Both the position numbers and the translations under genes were made by a program. DNA of 51,118 nucleotides from Polluticaenibacter yanchengensis (GTDB taxonomy: Bacteria; Bacteroidota; Bacteroidia; Chitinophagales; Chitinophagaceae), in assembly GCA_027854065.1 (NCBI GenBank), contig JAQGEF010000029.1:1-51118 (forward strand). Direction: 5' to 3'. Each line of letters opens with the position of its first letter. Position 1 is the stretch's first letter. Shown here one piece after another: positions 8,082-16,776 of this stretch. The notes under the pieces were generated by a model. The model searched no databases and was not told where the DNA came from. It saw only the letters and a program-made list of their open reading frames with translations.

Positions 8082-9560
8082 TTAATACGCTCTTGCGAAC
8101 AGGACTCTTTTATTGCTTGGTTTGCCACTAAAAATGCAGGTACCACTTTCTTCTTTTGCATCAAAAGGAATGCAGCGGATGGTTGCTTTTGTTTCTGTTT
8201 TTATGCTTTCTTCAGTTTCCGAAGTGCCATCCCAATGGGCGCTTACAAAACCACCTTTTGTATCGAGAATTGTTTTGAACTCTTCCCAGGTATTGGCTTC
8301 TGTTGTATGATCTGCACGATACAGTGCTGCTTTATTGAAAATGCTTTCCTGAATGACTACCAATAAGTTCTGGATATACTCTGCAATTCCATCTAAAGAA
8401 ACCGACTCTTTTGTTTTGGTATCGCGACGCGCTACTTCCACTACATTATTTTCTAAATCGCGGGCGCCAATGGCCAGGCGTACGGGTACTCCTTTTAACT
8501 CGTATTCTGCGAATTTCCAACCCGGACGGGCGTTGTCGGTGTCATCGTATTTTACTTTGATTCCGTATGCTTTCAATTGTAATACGATTTCGCTCACTTT
8601 GGCTGAAATGGCTGTTAATTGCTCTTCTCCTTTAAAGATTGGTACAATTACAACCTGTATAGGGGCGATTGCCGGTGGCAAAACTAACCCTTCGTCATCG
8701 GAGTGTGCCATGGCCAGCGCTCCGATTAAACGGGTGCTTACGCCCCAGCTGGTGGCCCAAACGTAGTCCAACTGATTGTTTTTATCGCTGAATTTTACAT
8801 CGAAGGCTTTTGCGAAGTTCTGGCCAAGGAAATGTGATGTACCGGCCTGTAATGCTTTACCATCCTGCATTAGGGCTTCGATACAGTATGTATCTTCTGC
8901 TCCTGCAAAGCGTTCATTTTCGCTTTTTACGCCTTTAACTACCGGTAAAGCCATGTATTTTTCTGCAAACTCTGCATATACATTCAGCATTTTGGTGGTT
9001 TCTTCTAATGCTTCCTGTTTGGTGGCATGTGCGGTATGTCCTTCCTGCCACAGAAATTCTGCTGTGCGCAGAAATAAGCGTGTTCGCATTTCCCAGCGCA
9101 CAACATTTGCCCACTGGTTTATCAGGATAGGAAGGTCTCTGTAACTCTGAATCCAGCCTTTGTAGGTGTTCCAGATAATGGCTTCACTGGTTGGGCGAAC
9201 CACGAGTTCTTCTTCTAGCTTCGCTTCCGGATCTACGATTAATTTAGATTTATTGTTTGGATCTGTTTTCAGGCGATAATGGGTAACTACAGCGCATTCT
9301 TTTGCAAATCCTTCTGCATTTTTTTCTTCGGCTTCAAAGAGGCTTTTGGGCACAAAAAGGGGGAAATAGGCGTTTACGTGACCTGTATCTTTGAACATTT
9401 TGTCTAAAACATCGCGCATGTTTTCCCATAGTGCATACCCGTAAGGCTTTATAACCATACAGCCACGAACAGCACTGTAATCTGCAAGTCCACCTTTGAT
9501 AATCAAATCGTTATACCACTGTGAAAAATCCTGCTCTCTTGAAGTGATTCCTTTTGCCAT
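8082..9560 (-). CDS. proS: Prolyl-tRNA synthetase (short archaeal/eukaryote-type)
   Basis: 492 residues. Class II aminoacyl-tRNA synthetase charging tRNA-Pro with proline in the cytoplasm. The N-terminus (DFSQWYNDLIIKGGLADYS) is typical of the archaeal/eukaryotic-type ProRS without the editing insertion. Motif 2 is in the RTAEFLWQEGHTAH region (substrate-binding TAEFLWQEGHTAHA). The anticodon-binding domain starts at about residue 290 (PIQVVIVPIFKGEE), and the C-terminal zinc-like domain ends in the usual aromatic Tyr (RVLFARAY). Full length, single gene, ATG 25 bases behind a TATCTTTG box. Confidence 0.97.
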   Translation of the reverse strand: MAKGITSREQDFSQWYNDLIIKGGLADYSAVRGCMVIKPYGYALWENMRDVLDKMFKDTGHVNAYFPLFVPKSLFEAEEKNAEGFAKECAVVTHYRLKTDPNNKSKLIVDPEAKLEEELVVRPTSEAIIWNTYKGWIQSYRDLPILINQWANVVRWEMRTRLFLRTAEFLWQEGHTAHATKQEALEETTKMLNVYAEFAEKYMALPVVKGVKSENERFAGAEDTYCIEALMQDGKALQAGTSHFLGQNFAKAFDVKFSDKNNQLDYVWATSWGVSTRLIGALAMAHSDDEGLVLPPAIAPIQVVIVPIFKGEEQLTAISAKVSEIVLQLKAYGIKVKYDDTDNARPGWKFAEYELKGVPVRLAIGARDLENNVVEVARRDTKTKESVSLDGIAEYIQNLLVVIQESIFNKAALYRADHTTEANTWEEFKTILDTKGGFVSAHWDGTSETEESIKTETKATIRCIPFDAKEESGTCIFSGKPSNKRVLFARAY

Positions 9561-9585
9561 AAATTATGATACCAATATTTGGGGG

Positions 9586-9593
9586 CAAAGATA
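9586..9593 (-). promoter_or_regulatory. Predicted -7 box of proS
   Basis: TATCTTTG on the minus strand, 25 bases upstream of the proS ATG, matches TAnnTTTG. No clear -33 box at the expected distance. Confidence 0.5.
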
Positions 9594-9726
9594 TTTCTGC
9601 TCCCTGTTAATATTTTTAAAGAATGCAAATGTACGTTTGAAATTTAGATTATATTAACATAAAAATGGTTAGATTTGTTGTCATATAGATTAATTAGTAT
9701 TCATTAACCTATTAAACGCTATTGAA

Positions 9727-10629
9727 ATGAAAAATAAATTTTTAATATTACTGGGATTGGGGGGCTTGCTGGCAAGTTGTTCTTCTGTTTATAAAAGCGG
9801 ACAGACACCTGATGACCTGTATTATGCAGAATCACCTGCTATCACCGCAAATGTAAGAGCTAGTAATGTGGCTGAAGATGATTATGTTAGTGGTGAAGAC
9901 GGAGAGTACCGCAGCTTGTGGGGCGATAGTGATGATAATTACTTAAGACAAAAAGTAAGTAATGGCGGTAAGTGGAACTCTATTGATGATAATAATTACT
10001 GGAATGGTTATACCTATGCATCGGGTTCTGTATATAATCCATACATGTACGGCAATAGTTTCAACAGCTGGAACAGTTACTGGAATACCGGTTTTTATAA
10101 CTACAACTCTATGTGGGGCTTTTCTCCATTGAGCATACGATTTGGCAGCCCGTTTTATTATGGTATGGGCATGGGCTTTATGAATGATCCTTTCTGGGGC
10201 TGGAACTCCGGTTTCTACCCTGGTATGTTTGCTTATAACCGTTTTGGCGGCTATTATGGTGGTTATTATAATTATTATGGCGGCGTGGGCAACGGTGGCT
10301 ATTGGGGTAATAACGGTACCAAACCGAACCCTATCTATAGAAATACGACCAGACCATCGAGCTTGAGCAGGTATAGCAATAATAATGGCTTTAGCAGAAT
10401 GAACACTCAATCTGCTTCTTCGAGCGGCAGAAATTCCGGTACTTACCGATCAGTATTTGGTAATAATAATGGACCTAACAGCGGAAGCAGTTATGAAAGA
10501 CCTGCCAGAACGTTTAACACGGGCAGCAGTAATAGTGGCGGATCATTCGGTGGCGGTTCTTCCAGTGGTAGCAGTGGCGGTAGCAGCAGAAGTACCGGTG
10601 GTGGTAATACCAGCAGGGGCGGCCGATAA
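9727..10629 (+). CDS. Asn/Gly/Ser/Tyr-rich surface lipoprotein
   Basis: 300 residues. A lipoprotein signal ends at the lipobox LLASC (Cys18), followed by SSVYKSGQTPDDLYY. The body is of very low complexity: Tyr/Trp/Asn/Gly-rich between ~85 and 200 (repeated FYxGM, YYGGYYNYYGG words), then Ser/Asn/Gly-rich to an Arg-capped Gly-rich tail (STGGGNTSRGGR). Such proteins are common in Bacteroidota, often annotated only as hypothetical. They may be extracellular structural or adhesive components. A rho-independent terminator follows. Confidence 0.75.
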   Translation: MKNKFLILLGLGGLLASCSSVYKSGQTPDDLYYAESPAITANVRASNVAEDDYVSGEDGEYRSLWGDSDDNYLRQKVSNGGKWNSIDDNNYWNGYTYASGSVYNPYMYGNSFNSWNSYWNTGFYNYNSMWGFSPLSIRFGSPFYYGMGMGFMNDPFWGWNSGFYPGMFAYNRFGGYYGGYYNYYGGVGNGGYWGNNGTKPNPIYRNTTRPSSLSRYSNNNGFSRMNTQSASSSGRNSGTYRSVFGNNNGPNSGSSYERPARTFNTGSSNSGGSFGGGSSSGSSGGSSRSTGGGNTSRGGR

Positions 10630-10667
10630 GGATTGATAAAATTACATAATATAGATTTGAAATAAAT

Positions 10668-10700
10668 AGCGGAACAATTGCAAAGTAGTTCCGCTTTTTT
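10668..10700 (+). terminator. Rho-independent terminator
   Basis: AGCGGAAC (10668-10675) pairs with GTTCCGCT (10688-10695), followed by a T run. It separates the lipoprotein gene from the porin gene only 22 bases downstream. Confidence 0.85.
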
Positions 10701-10722
10701 ATAACACTAATTGGATTGTTAG

Positions 10723-12291
10723 ATGAAGAAGTTAACGTTAGTCAACATTTTTTTAATATTAGTAACGGCATTAAGCGCACAAAATGTAGAGGACGCAGTC
10801 CGCTTTTCTGATCAGATTTTTTTAGGTACCGCCAGGAACCAGGGAATTGGCGGTTCGGGTTCTTCGCTGGGCGGCGATATGAGTAGTGTATATAATAACC
10901 CTGCAGGCATTGGTATGTACAGAACCAATGAGTTTTCTATAAGCCCTACTTTTAATTTTCTCAATAATAAATTTACTTACAGCGGCACCAATACTTCGGC
11001 TAATAAAAGTTCGCTTCCATTTGGTACTTCCGGTTTTGTGTTTGGAAAAACGAATCAATATGATCCGAGGAAGAGCAGTGCGTTCGCTCTTACCTTTAAC
11101 AGAACCGGAAACTATAATGGCAATACTGAATACAGGGGCTTTAATAATGTGAGCTCTTTTACTGAACAATACCTGGAACAGGTGACTAAGGAGTTATCTG
11201 GCACCCCGGCAAACATTGTTAAGGGACTGGAGAATAACTACATATTTGGTGCTTCACTAGCCTATTATTCTTTTTTGATTGATACTGTTACGGATGCTGA
11301 TGGTTTTAAAATTCAGAGTTTGGTGCCTTTGGCCAGGAGTAACGGCGCAGGGGGCATTAACCAGTATAACAGGATAATGAGCCAGGGTGGTAATACTGAA
11401 CTGGGATTTGCATACGCCCTGAATAATAATGATAAGTTTAATTTCGGTTTTAGCATTGGTATCCCTATCTATAATTATGAGCGCAACCAGACTTACAGGG
11501 AGGAGGATGCTACGAATGATTCTGATAATGATTTTAACTATTTTGAATACCGGGAGAAATATACTACTAAGGGTGTGGGCTTTAATGCCAAGCTGGGTGT
11601 GATTATAAGGCCTGAACCTAATATCAGGTTGGGATTGGCCGTTCATACACCTACTTTTGCGAGCTTAAAAGACCGGATATCATCTTCTATTACTGCTGAT
11701 ACTGAAGGATATACCACGAGGCAACAACCTATTACTACTTCGAGTGCGGACCTGATTGGGGATAATGAGATTGCCGGCAGATATGAGTATTCCTTGAAAA
11801 CACCAATGAAGTTTATTATTGGTGGTAGCTATATAATTGGTGCGGTAAAAGATGTAAAGCAGCAAAAGGGATTTATTAATGCGGACCTGGAAATAGTGAA
11901 TCATGCGGGTACCAGGTATTCTAAAGCTGAAAATGGTAGTTTTGATGACGAGGTATATTATAATGGATTAAACGACCTTATTAAAAATACTTATAAAACT
12001 GCTGTAAACGTTAAACTGGGCGGAGAGTTAAAGTTTAATACGATTATGGCGAGAGCTGGTTTGGGTTATTATGGCAGTCCTTATAAAATAAAGGACTTAG
12101 GCGGAGAGCGTCTCCTGGGAAGTCTTGGTGTGGGATACAGACACAGAGGTTTCTTTGTTGATTTTGCTGTTACCCAGATGTTTTTTAAAAGGGGGAATGT
12201 GCCTTATTACCTGAATGACAAGTCTTCTCCTATTGCAGATGGTAAAATATCTCAAACGATGGCGAGCATTACATTTGGAACGAAGTTTTAA
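10723..12291 (+). CDS. FadL/TodX (OmpP1)-like outer-membrane protein
   Basis: 522 residues with a Sec signal (LTLVNIFLILVTALSAQN). The N-terminal region matches the OmpP1/FadL pattern: AVRFSDQIFLGTARNQGIGG, then a DMSSVYNNPAGIGMYRTNEF block. In this family that region forms the plug and first strands of a 14-stranded barrel. The remainder is beta-rich with many Tyr/Phe at strand ends and ends in SITFGTKF. Bacteroidota homologues are often called hemin receptors without proof. In FadL the ligand is a hydrophobic molecule such as a fatty acid. It probably has its own promoter, since a terminator precedes it. Confidence 0.82.
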   Translation: MKKLTLVNIFLILVTALSAQNVEDAVRFSDQIFLGTARNQGIGGSGSSLGGDMSSVYNNPAGIGMYRTNEFSISPTFNFLNNKFTYSGTNTSANKSSLPFGTSGFVFGKTNQYDPRKSSAFALTFNRTGNYNGNTEYRGFNNVSSFTEQYLEQVTKELSGTPANIVKGLENNYIFGASLAYYSFLIDTVTDADGFKIQSLVPLARSNGAGGINQYNRIMSQGGNTELGFAYALNNNDKFNFGFSIGIPIYNYERNQTYREEDATNDSDNDFNYFEYREKYTTKGVGFNAKLGVIIRPEPNIRLGLAVHTPTFASLKDRISSSITADTEGYTTRQQPITTSSADLIGDNEIAGRYEYSLKTPMKFIIGGSYIIGAVKDVKQQKGFINADLEIVNHAGTRYSKAENGSFDDEVYYNGLNDLIKNTYKTAVNVKLGGELKFNTIMARAGLGYYGSPYKIKDLGGERLLGSLGVGYRHRGFFVDFAVTQMFFKRGNVPYYLNDKSSPIADGKISQTMASITFGTKF

Positions 12292-12318
12292 TAACAAATG
12301 TATTCTTAATAAAACATG

Positions 12319-12354
12319 GAGGGTGTCTCGGACTTTTGAGACACCCTCTTTTTA
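12319..12354 (+). terminator. Strong rho-independent terminator
   Basis: GAGGGTGTCTC pairs with GAGACACCCTC (an 11-bp arm starting at 12319) with a short loop and then TTTTTATTT. It lies directly behind the FadL-like gene. Confidence 0.9.
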
Positions 12355-12406
12355 TTTGGCAGATGGTGATGCCCGGAATATTTGCAGTAATGTTCTTTTT
12401 AATACT

Positions 12407-12696
12407 TAACCTGAGTTTTAGATGTTATAATTTGGTTATCAACCAATATCGAGTTTACATAAATAGTGTCGCGCCTATGGTGCTCTGTTGACCTGCACTT
12501 AAATTGTTTCTACCATAATGTCGTCTCTACGGGACTTGATTTCTCTACTAAATAACTTTTCAACAACGTGATGCTTGCAATGAAATGATTAATTGATCAT
12601 CAACATATACATTACAATTTAGCTTTCACCTGATGGCTATTAAATTGAAAATTATATCAATAAAAATTAAGCTATTATGCCCTAAAACTCAGGTTA
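12407..12696 (+). mobile_element. 290-bp MITE-like element with 15-bp terminal inverted repeats (family 3, copy 2)
   Basis: Bounded by a perfect 15-bp inverted repeat: TAACCTGAGTTTTAG (12407-12421) and CTAAAACTCAGGTTA (12682-12696). The right 176 bp (12521-12696) align with 7644-7819. The interior includes a CGTCTCTACGGGAC word. It has no coding capacity, so it looks like a non-autonomous element or structured repeat. It ends 44 bases before the DUF72 start codon. A spurious upstream extension of that gene begins inside it. It fills most of the 449-bp gap. Confidence 0.65.
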
Positions 12697-12740
12697 GATA
12701 CCTTGCTTTGCTTAATTTTAAGTACCAAAAATATCTATGT

Positions 12741-13634
12741 ATGCAGTTTGGAAAAGTTACAGAGCCGGGCCTGATTGATTTTTCGCTACCACCGGATAAT
12801 AGTGACACTAAGCGTGTTTTAAGAGCTGCTAAAAAGGATGGCTCTTTTGAAGTTTATGTGGGTTGCGCTAAATGGAACCGGACAGATCTGAAAGGTTTTT
12901 ACCCTAAGGGCACAAAGGATGAACTTGCTTATTATTCCGGACAGTTTAACTGCATTGAACTGAATGCGACATTCTACGGGATGCCTGCACCGAAACAGGT
13001 AGAGACCTGGAAAAATAAGGCGGCCAATGGATTTAAATTCTTCCCGAAAATCACTAACACTATCAGTCATTACAAAAGGCTGATAGAAGTACAACCGCTT
13101 ATTGAGCAATATTGTGACGCTGTAAGTTTATTTGATGAGAAACTGGGCTGCTGCTTTTTACAACTGCATGACAACTTTTCTCCTAAAGATTTTGAACGGC
13201 TTAAAGCGGTACTTGAAAACTTTCCTAAAGCAATCCCGCTTGCTGTAGAAGTCCGTAATGAGCAATGGTTCTCGGACAAGGCTGTTTTTGATTCTTATGC
13301 CCAATTACTGGAATTCCTGAATATGCCCAATATTATAGTGGATACTGCTGGCAGAAGGGATATGCTGCATATGCGCCTGACTACGCGCGAAGCGTTTATC
13401 CGTTATGTGGGTGCTAACCATCCGTCTGATATTAGCAGGTTAGATGACTGGATAGAACGGATTAAATTATGGCGTGAGCAGGGGCTTCAAAGACTCTATT
13501 TTTTTGTACATCAAAATGTGGAGGTAGAATCTCCTTTGCTGGCCGCCTATTTTATCCAAAAGCTTAACCATAGCTTTAACCTTGAACTTACAATTCCCCA
13601 GAGACCTGATACGAACGAACAGCGTTTATTTTAG
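12741..13634 (+). CDS. DUF72 family protein
   Basis: 297 residues from the ATG at 12741. The frame continues up to 12633, but that part lies in the repeat element and is Ile/Lys-rich junk. DUF72 (YecE-like) TIM-barrel features are VYVGCAKWNRTDLKGFYP near the N-terminus, FNCIELNATFYGMP, FKFFPKITNTISHYKR, LGCCFLQLHDNFSPK and PLAVEVRNEQWF. The molecular function of the family is not established. Full length, single gene. Confidence 0.88.
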   Translation: MQFGKVTEPGLIDFSLPPDNSDTKRVLRAAKKDGSFEVYVGCAKWNRTDLKGFYPKGTKDELAYYSGQFNCIELNATFYGMPAPKQVETWKNKAANGFKFFPKITNTISHYKRLIEVQPLIEQYCDAVSLFDEKLGCCFLQLHDNFSPKDFERLKAVLENFPKAIPLAVEVRNEQWFSDKAVFDSYAQLLEFLNMPNIIVDTAGRRDMLHMRLTTREAFIRYVGANHPSDISRLDDWIERIKLWREQGLQRLYFFVHQNVEVESPLLAAYFIQKLNHSFNLELTIPQRPDTNEQRLF

Positions 13635-13703
13635 TGGCCCAGTAAGTATCCTGTCTGAGATTTTCCAGCATTTAAAATCTTGCTTATGGTCATAAAGGCC
13701 GGA

Positions 13704-14303
13704 TTATGGAAGTCGTGTTTTTAGCTGCCCGTTCCTGTGTATGACTTCCCTGATATCTATGAGATGGCAGGCTTCAAATAATTTCATTAGCAGGAAGTAA
13801 ATTTCCAGGGTATTGATACTCTCTTGTTTATTCATGTAGTTATTACAGGCGTCTTCTGCCAGTTCTTTAAAGCCGGAATAAATTTCCCTGACACTGCTTT
13901 CCCGGAATATACTGCGAAATGCGATATATGGATTTTTGTATTCATCTGCTGTAAGTGTGAGCGGTCTTTGATTCCAGCATTGAGTATCCTCTTCACGGGT
14001 TGAAAAAAGTGTCTTCTGGAAGAGGTCATGGTCTTGAATGATTAAGGGACTTTCTATATTTTTCTTATAAAAGTAATGGCCGAGTTTTAATATTTGCCTG
14101 ATGACTTTTAAGCCTGATATTATTTCATAAAACGAGTTTTCTTCATATTTTTCCTCTGAAGAGCTCAGCAATAATATTTGTGTTACAAAATGCCTGTAAC
14201 TTTCTAAAGAGCACCGGCTAAAAATAGCGGTGAGTGCCTGGTAGGGGTCTGTGTACTTTTCTTCTCCGGCTTTAAATACCGGTTGTTTTTTAATCTTTTT
14301 CAT
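13704..14303 (-). CDS. Hypothetical helical protein with an internal duplication
   Basis: 199 residues, no signal peptide or membrane segment, Lys-rich start. It appears to be built of two related halves. Around residues 15-40, KYTDPYQALTAIFSRCSLES lines up with EYKNPYIAFRSIFRESSVRE around 120-145. In both halves this is followed by predicted helices and a Leu-rich segment ending in an aromatic/His motif (LKLGHYFYKKN, FEACHLIDIRE). I do not recognise a family. It is convergent with the DUF72 gene and divergent from the XRE regulator, so no operon partner. Confidence 0.7.
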   Translation of the reverse strand: MKKIKKQPVFKAGEEKYTDPYQALTAIFSRCSLESYRHFVTQILLLSSSEEKYEENSFYEIISGLKVIRQILKLGHYFYKKNIESPLIIQDHDLFQKTLFSTREEDTQCWNQRPLTLTADEYKNPYIAFRSIFRESSVREIYSGFKELAEDACNNYMNKQESINTLEIYFLLMKLFEACHLIDIREVIHRNGQLKTRLP

Positions 14304-14545
14304 GTGGCTTGTTTTAATGATTTATAATGTCTGCCGGGAAACGTTTGTTGTATTTATTATTATGCTTTTTGTAAGGCTGACAAACTAACATTTTATGAAA
14401 CTGGTTTTAGTGTTTATAGTACAAAGCAATTATAACCGGCGGGGATATTTAAGTAATAGGCGGTATAAATTAGAAATACGGAGAATAGGTTACCAGATAA
14501 AAAAGTGTAATTTTATTGCCGGATAGCTTTTGGAAGGAAAACCCT

Positions 14546-14553
14546 TATTTTTG
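14546..14553 (+). promoter_or_regulatory. Predicted -7 box of the XRE regulator
   Basis: TATTTTTG matches TAnnTTTG, 17 bases before the first ATG. No convincing -33 box. The rest of the 267-bp gap to the left shows nothing recognisable. Confidence 0.45.
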
Positions 14554-14570
14554 AACAGTATAAATATTAA

Positions 14571-14990
14571 ATGACTATGGAACATAAGGTACACGAAGGT
14601 CGTAATGTAAAGCGCTTCAGGGAAATGCTCGGCATTAAACAGGAGGCATTGGCATTTGAACTGGGTGATGACTGGAACCAAAAGAAAGTGTCTCTTTTGG
14701 AACAGAAAGAGGTACTGGAGCCTGATGTATTATATATGGTGGCAAAAGTTCTGAATATTCCAGAACGGGCCATTAAAAACTTTGATGAGGAGCAGGCCGT
14801 GAATATTATTGCCAACACGTTTTCACTGGACAATGGTTCAATTTTTAATGCTAATAACCAGAACCCGATTTTCAACCCATTGGACGCGATTTTGCGTCTT
14901 CACGATGAGAAAATTGCTCTTTATGAGCGGATGTTAGCAGAAAAGGGAGAGATGATGGTGAAGTTGGAAAAGCTGATCCAGATGAAATAA
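14571..14990 (+). CDS. XRE-family helix-turn-helix protein
   Basis: 139 residues, or 137 if Met3 (14577) is used. Residues ~8-65 are a HTH_3 fold (GRNVKRFREMLGIKQEALAF, then KKVSLLEQ). The first helix pair is typical, but the recognition region reads GDDWNQKKVS, longer than usual. The C-terminal half holds a Phe/Asn-rich stretch (FNANNQNPIFNPLD) followed by an amphipathic, probably coiled helix (LHDEKIALYERMLAEKGEMM) suitable for dimerisation. The predicted role is a cytoplasmic DNA-binding regulator. Targets are unknown; the adjacent unknown protein is divergently transcribed. Confidence 0.85.
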   Translation: MTMEHKVHEGRNVKRFREMLGIKQEALAFELGDDWNQKKVSLLEQKEVLEPDVLYMVAKVLNIPERAIKNFDEEQAVNIIANTFSLDNGSIFNANNQNPIFNPLDAILRLHDEKIALYERMLAEKGEMMVKLEKLIQMK

Positions 14991-15022
14991 GTTTATTGAT
15001 ACATCGTATTGCTGATGATGAA

Positions 15023-15188
15023 GGGCTGCGGCATGCGTTGGTGCCGACGAAGGAGGCAGTGCATTTTTTGCAGGACAACACTACAGAAACCCTACTTTTG
15101 AAAGAGTCCTGCAAAATGCACCGAGCGTAAGCGGAGCCATAAGCCCGCCGGACAAATGCCCCGGAATATTACCTAAGTCAACAGCCCC
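15023..15188 (+). repeat. Family 1 dispersed intergenic repeat, copy C
   Basis: Starts GGGCTGCGGCATGCGTTGG and ends CAACAGCCCC. The arms GTGCATTTTTTGCAGGAC (15059-15076) and GTCCTGCAAAATGCAC (15106-15121) form a long near-perfect hairpin. This is followed by CCGAGCGTAAGCGGAGCC and GCCGGACAAATGCC, blocks shared with copies B and E. It fills the gap between the convergent XRE and response-regulator genes. Confidence 0.78.
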
Positions 15189-15193
15189 AAACC

Positions 15194-15922
15194 TTACCTG
15201 TTTAATATCTTTTCCGCAAATTCATTTTTATAAGTATCGCTCAGGCTGAATATCATCACTGCTGATGTTTCTGAAGCTATTCCGGTGGTAATTTCTGAAG
15301 CGCTATAAGATTGGACAATTTTTAAGGCAATCAGTTCCTTTTTATTCACTCTTGTAAATTCATTTGAGGGCAACAATTGTTGGAGTTTTTCGAAAGAGAT
15401 GTTTTTTAATGTGATTGAATCTCCGTTCATCATTACTGCCAGCTTATCCCTGCTATCAACATCTGCCGTTTTTATATATGCCAGCTGGCTGATGTTAATC
15501 AGCGTTTTTCCCTGGTCTGTATTGAGTTGCAGGGAGGTAGTGTTCTCCTGGGTAGCAGCCAGTAACAATCTGTCCTGAGCCTTGTGAATCGCTTGTTGTA
15601 ACCGTTCTCTTTTTACCGGTTTCAACAAATAGTCAACGGCATTTAAATCGAATGCGCTGGCTGCAAATTCTTTATAAGCGGTGGTAAAAATAACCAGTTT
15701 ATTGTTCAATAATTTTGCTAATTGCAGCCCACTTAGTTCCGGCATATTGATATCTGAGATGCACAAATCAAAGTCTAAATCCGGCAGCTCCTGCAATAAC
15801 TGGCGGGGGTGGTTAAATACTTTAACGACCTCTAACTCCGGCAACTGTTCACATAAAAGCTTAATATACGTCAACCCGGGAAGCTCATCATCTATTATTA
15901 AGCATTTTATTTTTGTATTCAA
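15194..15922 (-). CDS. LytTR-family response regulator
   Basis: 242 residues. The receiver domain (1-~120) has the acidic pair Asp11/Asp12, phospho-acceptor Asp57 (CISDINMPELSG), Thr81/82 and Lys102 (DYLLKPVKRERL). A LytTR DNA-binding domain follows from ~140 (YIKTADVDSRDKLAV, ITLKNISFEKLQQLLP, FTRVNKKELIAL). The start is TTG, inside the 3' end of the kinase gene (35-bp overlap), implying translational coupling. It pairs with the His_kinase-type sensor encoded just upstream. Targets are unknown; LytTR regulators usually act on neighbouring or envelope genes. Confidence 0.92.
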   Translation of the reverse strand: MNTKIKCLIIDDELPGLTYIKLLCEQLPELEVVKVFNHPRQLLQELPDLDFDLCISDINMPELSGLQLAKLLNNKLVIFTTAYKEFAASAFDLNAVDYLLKPVKRERLQQAIHKAQDRLLLAATQENTTSLQLNTDQGKTLINISQLAYIKTADVDSRDKLAVMMNGDSITLKNISFEKLQQLLPSNEFTRVNKKELIALKIVQSYSASEITTGIASETSAVMIFSLSDTYKNEFAEKILNR

Positions 15923-16652
15923 GTAAGTTGATTTTTAAATGTGCTATATAAACGTCTTTTTCTTCTATTTTATCCAGTTGGTAGTGGCTGCCGTAGATCA
16001 GTTTCAGGCGATGCTCTAAGGTAGCTGCACCCAATCCGCCTTTTTCATTTTTTAACGGGGCTTGTTTGGACATTTTGTTGGATACAGTGAGCGATAATTT
16101 GCCGGCCTCGTATTCAAAAACAATATTGATAAAGGCATCGGCACTTTGTAAATCGGCATGTTTGAACGCATTCTCAATTAAGTCTATCGAAATAAGCGGC
16201 GCTACTAATGGCTGTTCGAATAAAGGATCGCTTTCATCTATTCTTTGCTTTACACTTAACTGGAATAAGGGGCTTATTTTTATTTTATTGATATCGATCA
16301 GGTTCTGGGCAAATTCGATTTCTTCCTTGGCACTAACAAATTTATCGCTGCTTTCGTACAAAATAAAGTCTAAAACATTAGCCAGTTTATCTAATGCGTA
16401 ATAGGTTTGATACGCATGCGACTGAATGGAGTTGAGTACATTTTTAAACAAATGGGGGTTGAGCCTGGACTGGAGGTTTTCTAACTGCAGGGCATTGACT
16501 TTGCTCTCCAGCAATTGGTATTTACTATCAGCCTCTTCGCTTTTTTGGGTAACTGTTTTTAATTTTTTATGCTGTTTATAAATGTACACTAAAAGCCCGG
16601 CTATGATAATAGCACTAATAATGATTATAGTTGCAATGATACCGGTGTTCAT
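15888..16652 (-). CDS. LytS/AlgZ-type (His_kinase) sensor kinase
   Basis: 254 residues. One N-terminal transmembrane helix (5-25) is followed by a short coiled coil (28-60) and then the His_kinase domain. The phospho-acceptor motif is LNPHLFKNVLNSI with His67, a variant of the usual NPHFLFN. The ATPase part has the N-box LIENAFKHA and a G-rich GGLGAATLEHRLKLIYG. There is no extracellular sensor domain, so any signal must come through the membrane helix or a partner. It is the first gene of the two-gene operon with the LytTR regulator. Confidence 0.92.
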   Translation of the reverse strand: MNTGIIATIIIISAIIIAGLLVYIYKQHKKLKTVTQKSEEADSKYQLLESKVNALQLENLQSRLNPHLFKNVLNSIQSHAYQTYYALDKLANVLDFILYESSDKFVSAKEEIEFAQNLIDINKIKISPLFQLSVKQRIDESDPLFEQPLVAPLISIDLIENAFKHADLQSADAFINIVFEYEAGKLSLTVSNKMSKQAPLKNEKGGLGAATLEHRLKLIYGSHYQLDKIEEKDVYIAHLKINLLEYKNKMLNNR

Positions 16653-16776
16653 GTTTTTTTAATTTATTGAGCGAATTTTTGTACCACGGTTAATCCGCAT
16701 TGTGCCTTGCCATGACAGAGCTTTGTTGCGGGCCTCTCTCTTGTACAACATTCCTATCATTGAGCGCTATATATTA

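Noticed and set aside
7848..8164. Arg/Ser-rich small ORFs on the minus strand
   Set aside because: They lie in repeat copy B or in another frame of proS; composition follows the GC-rich repeat.
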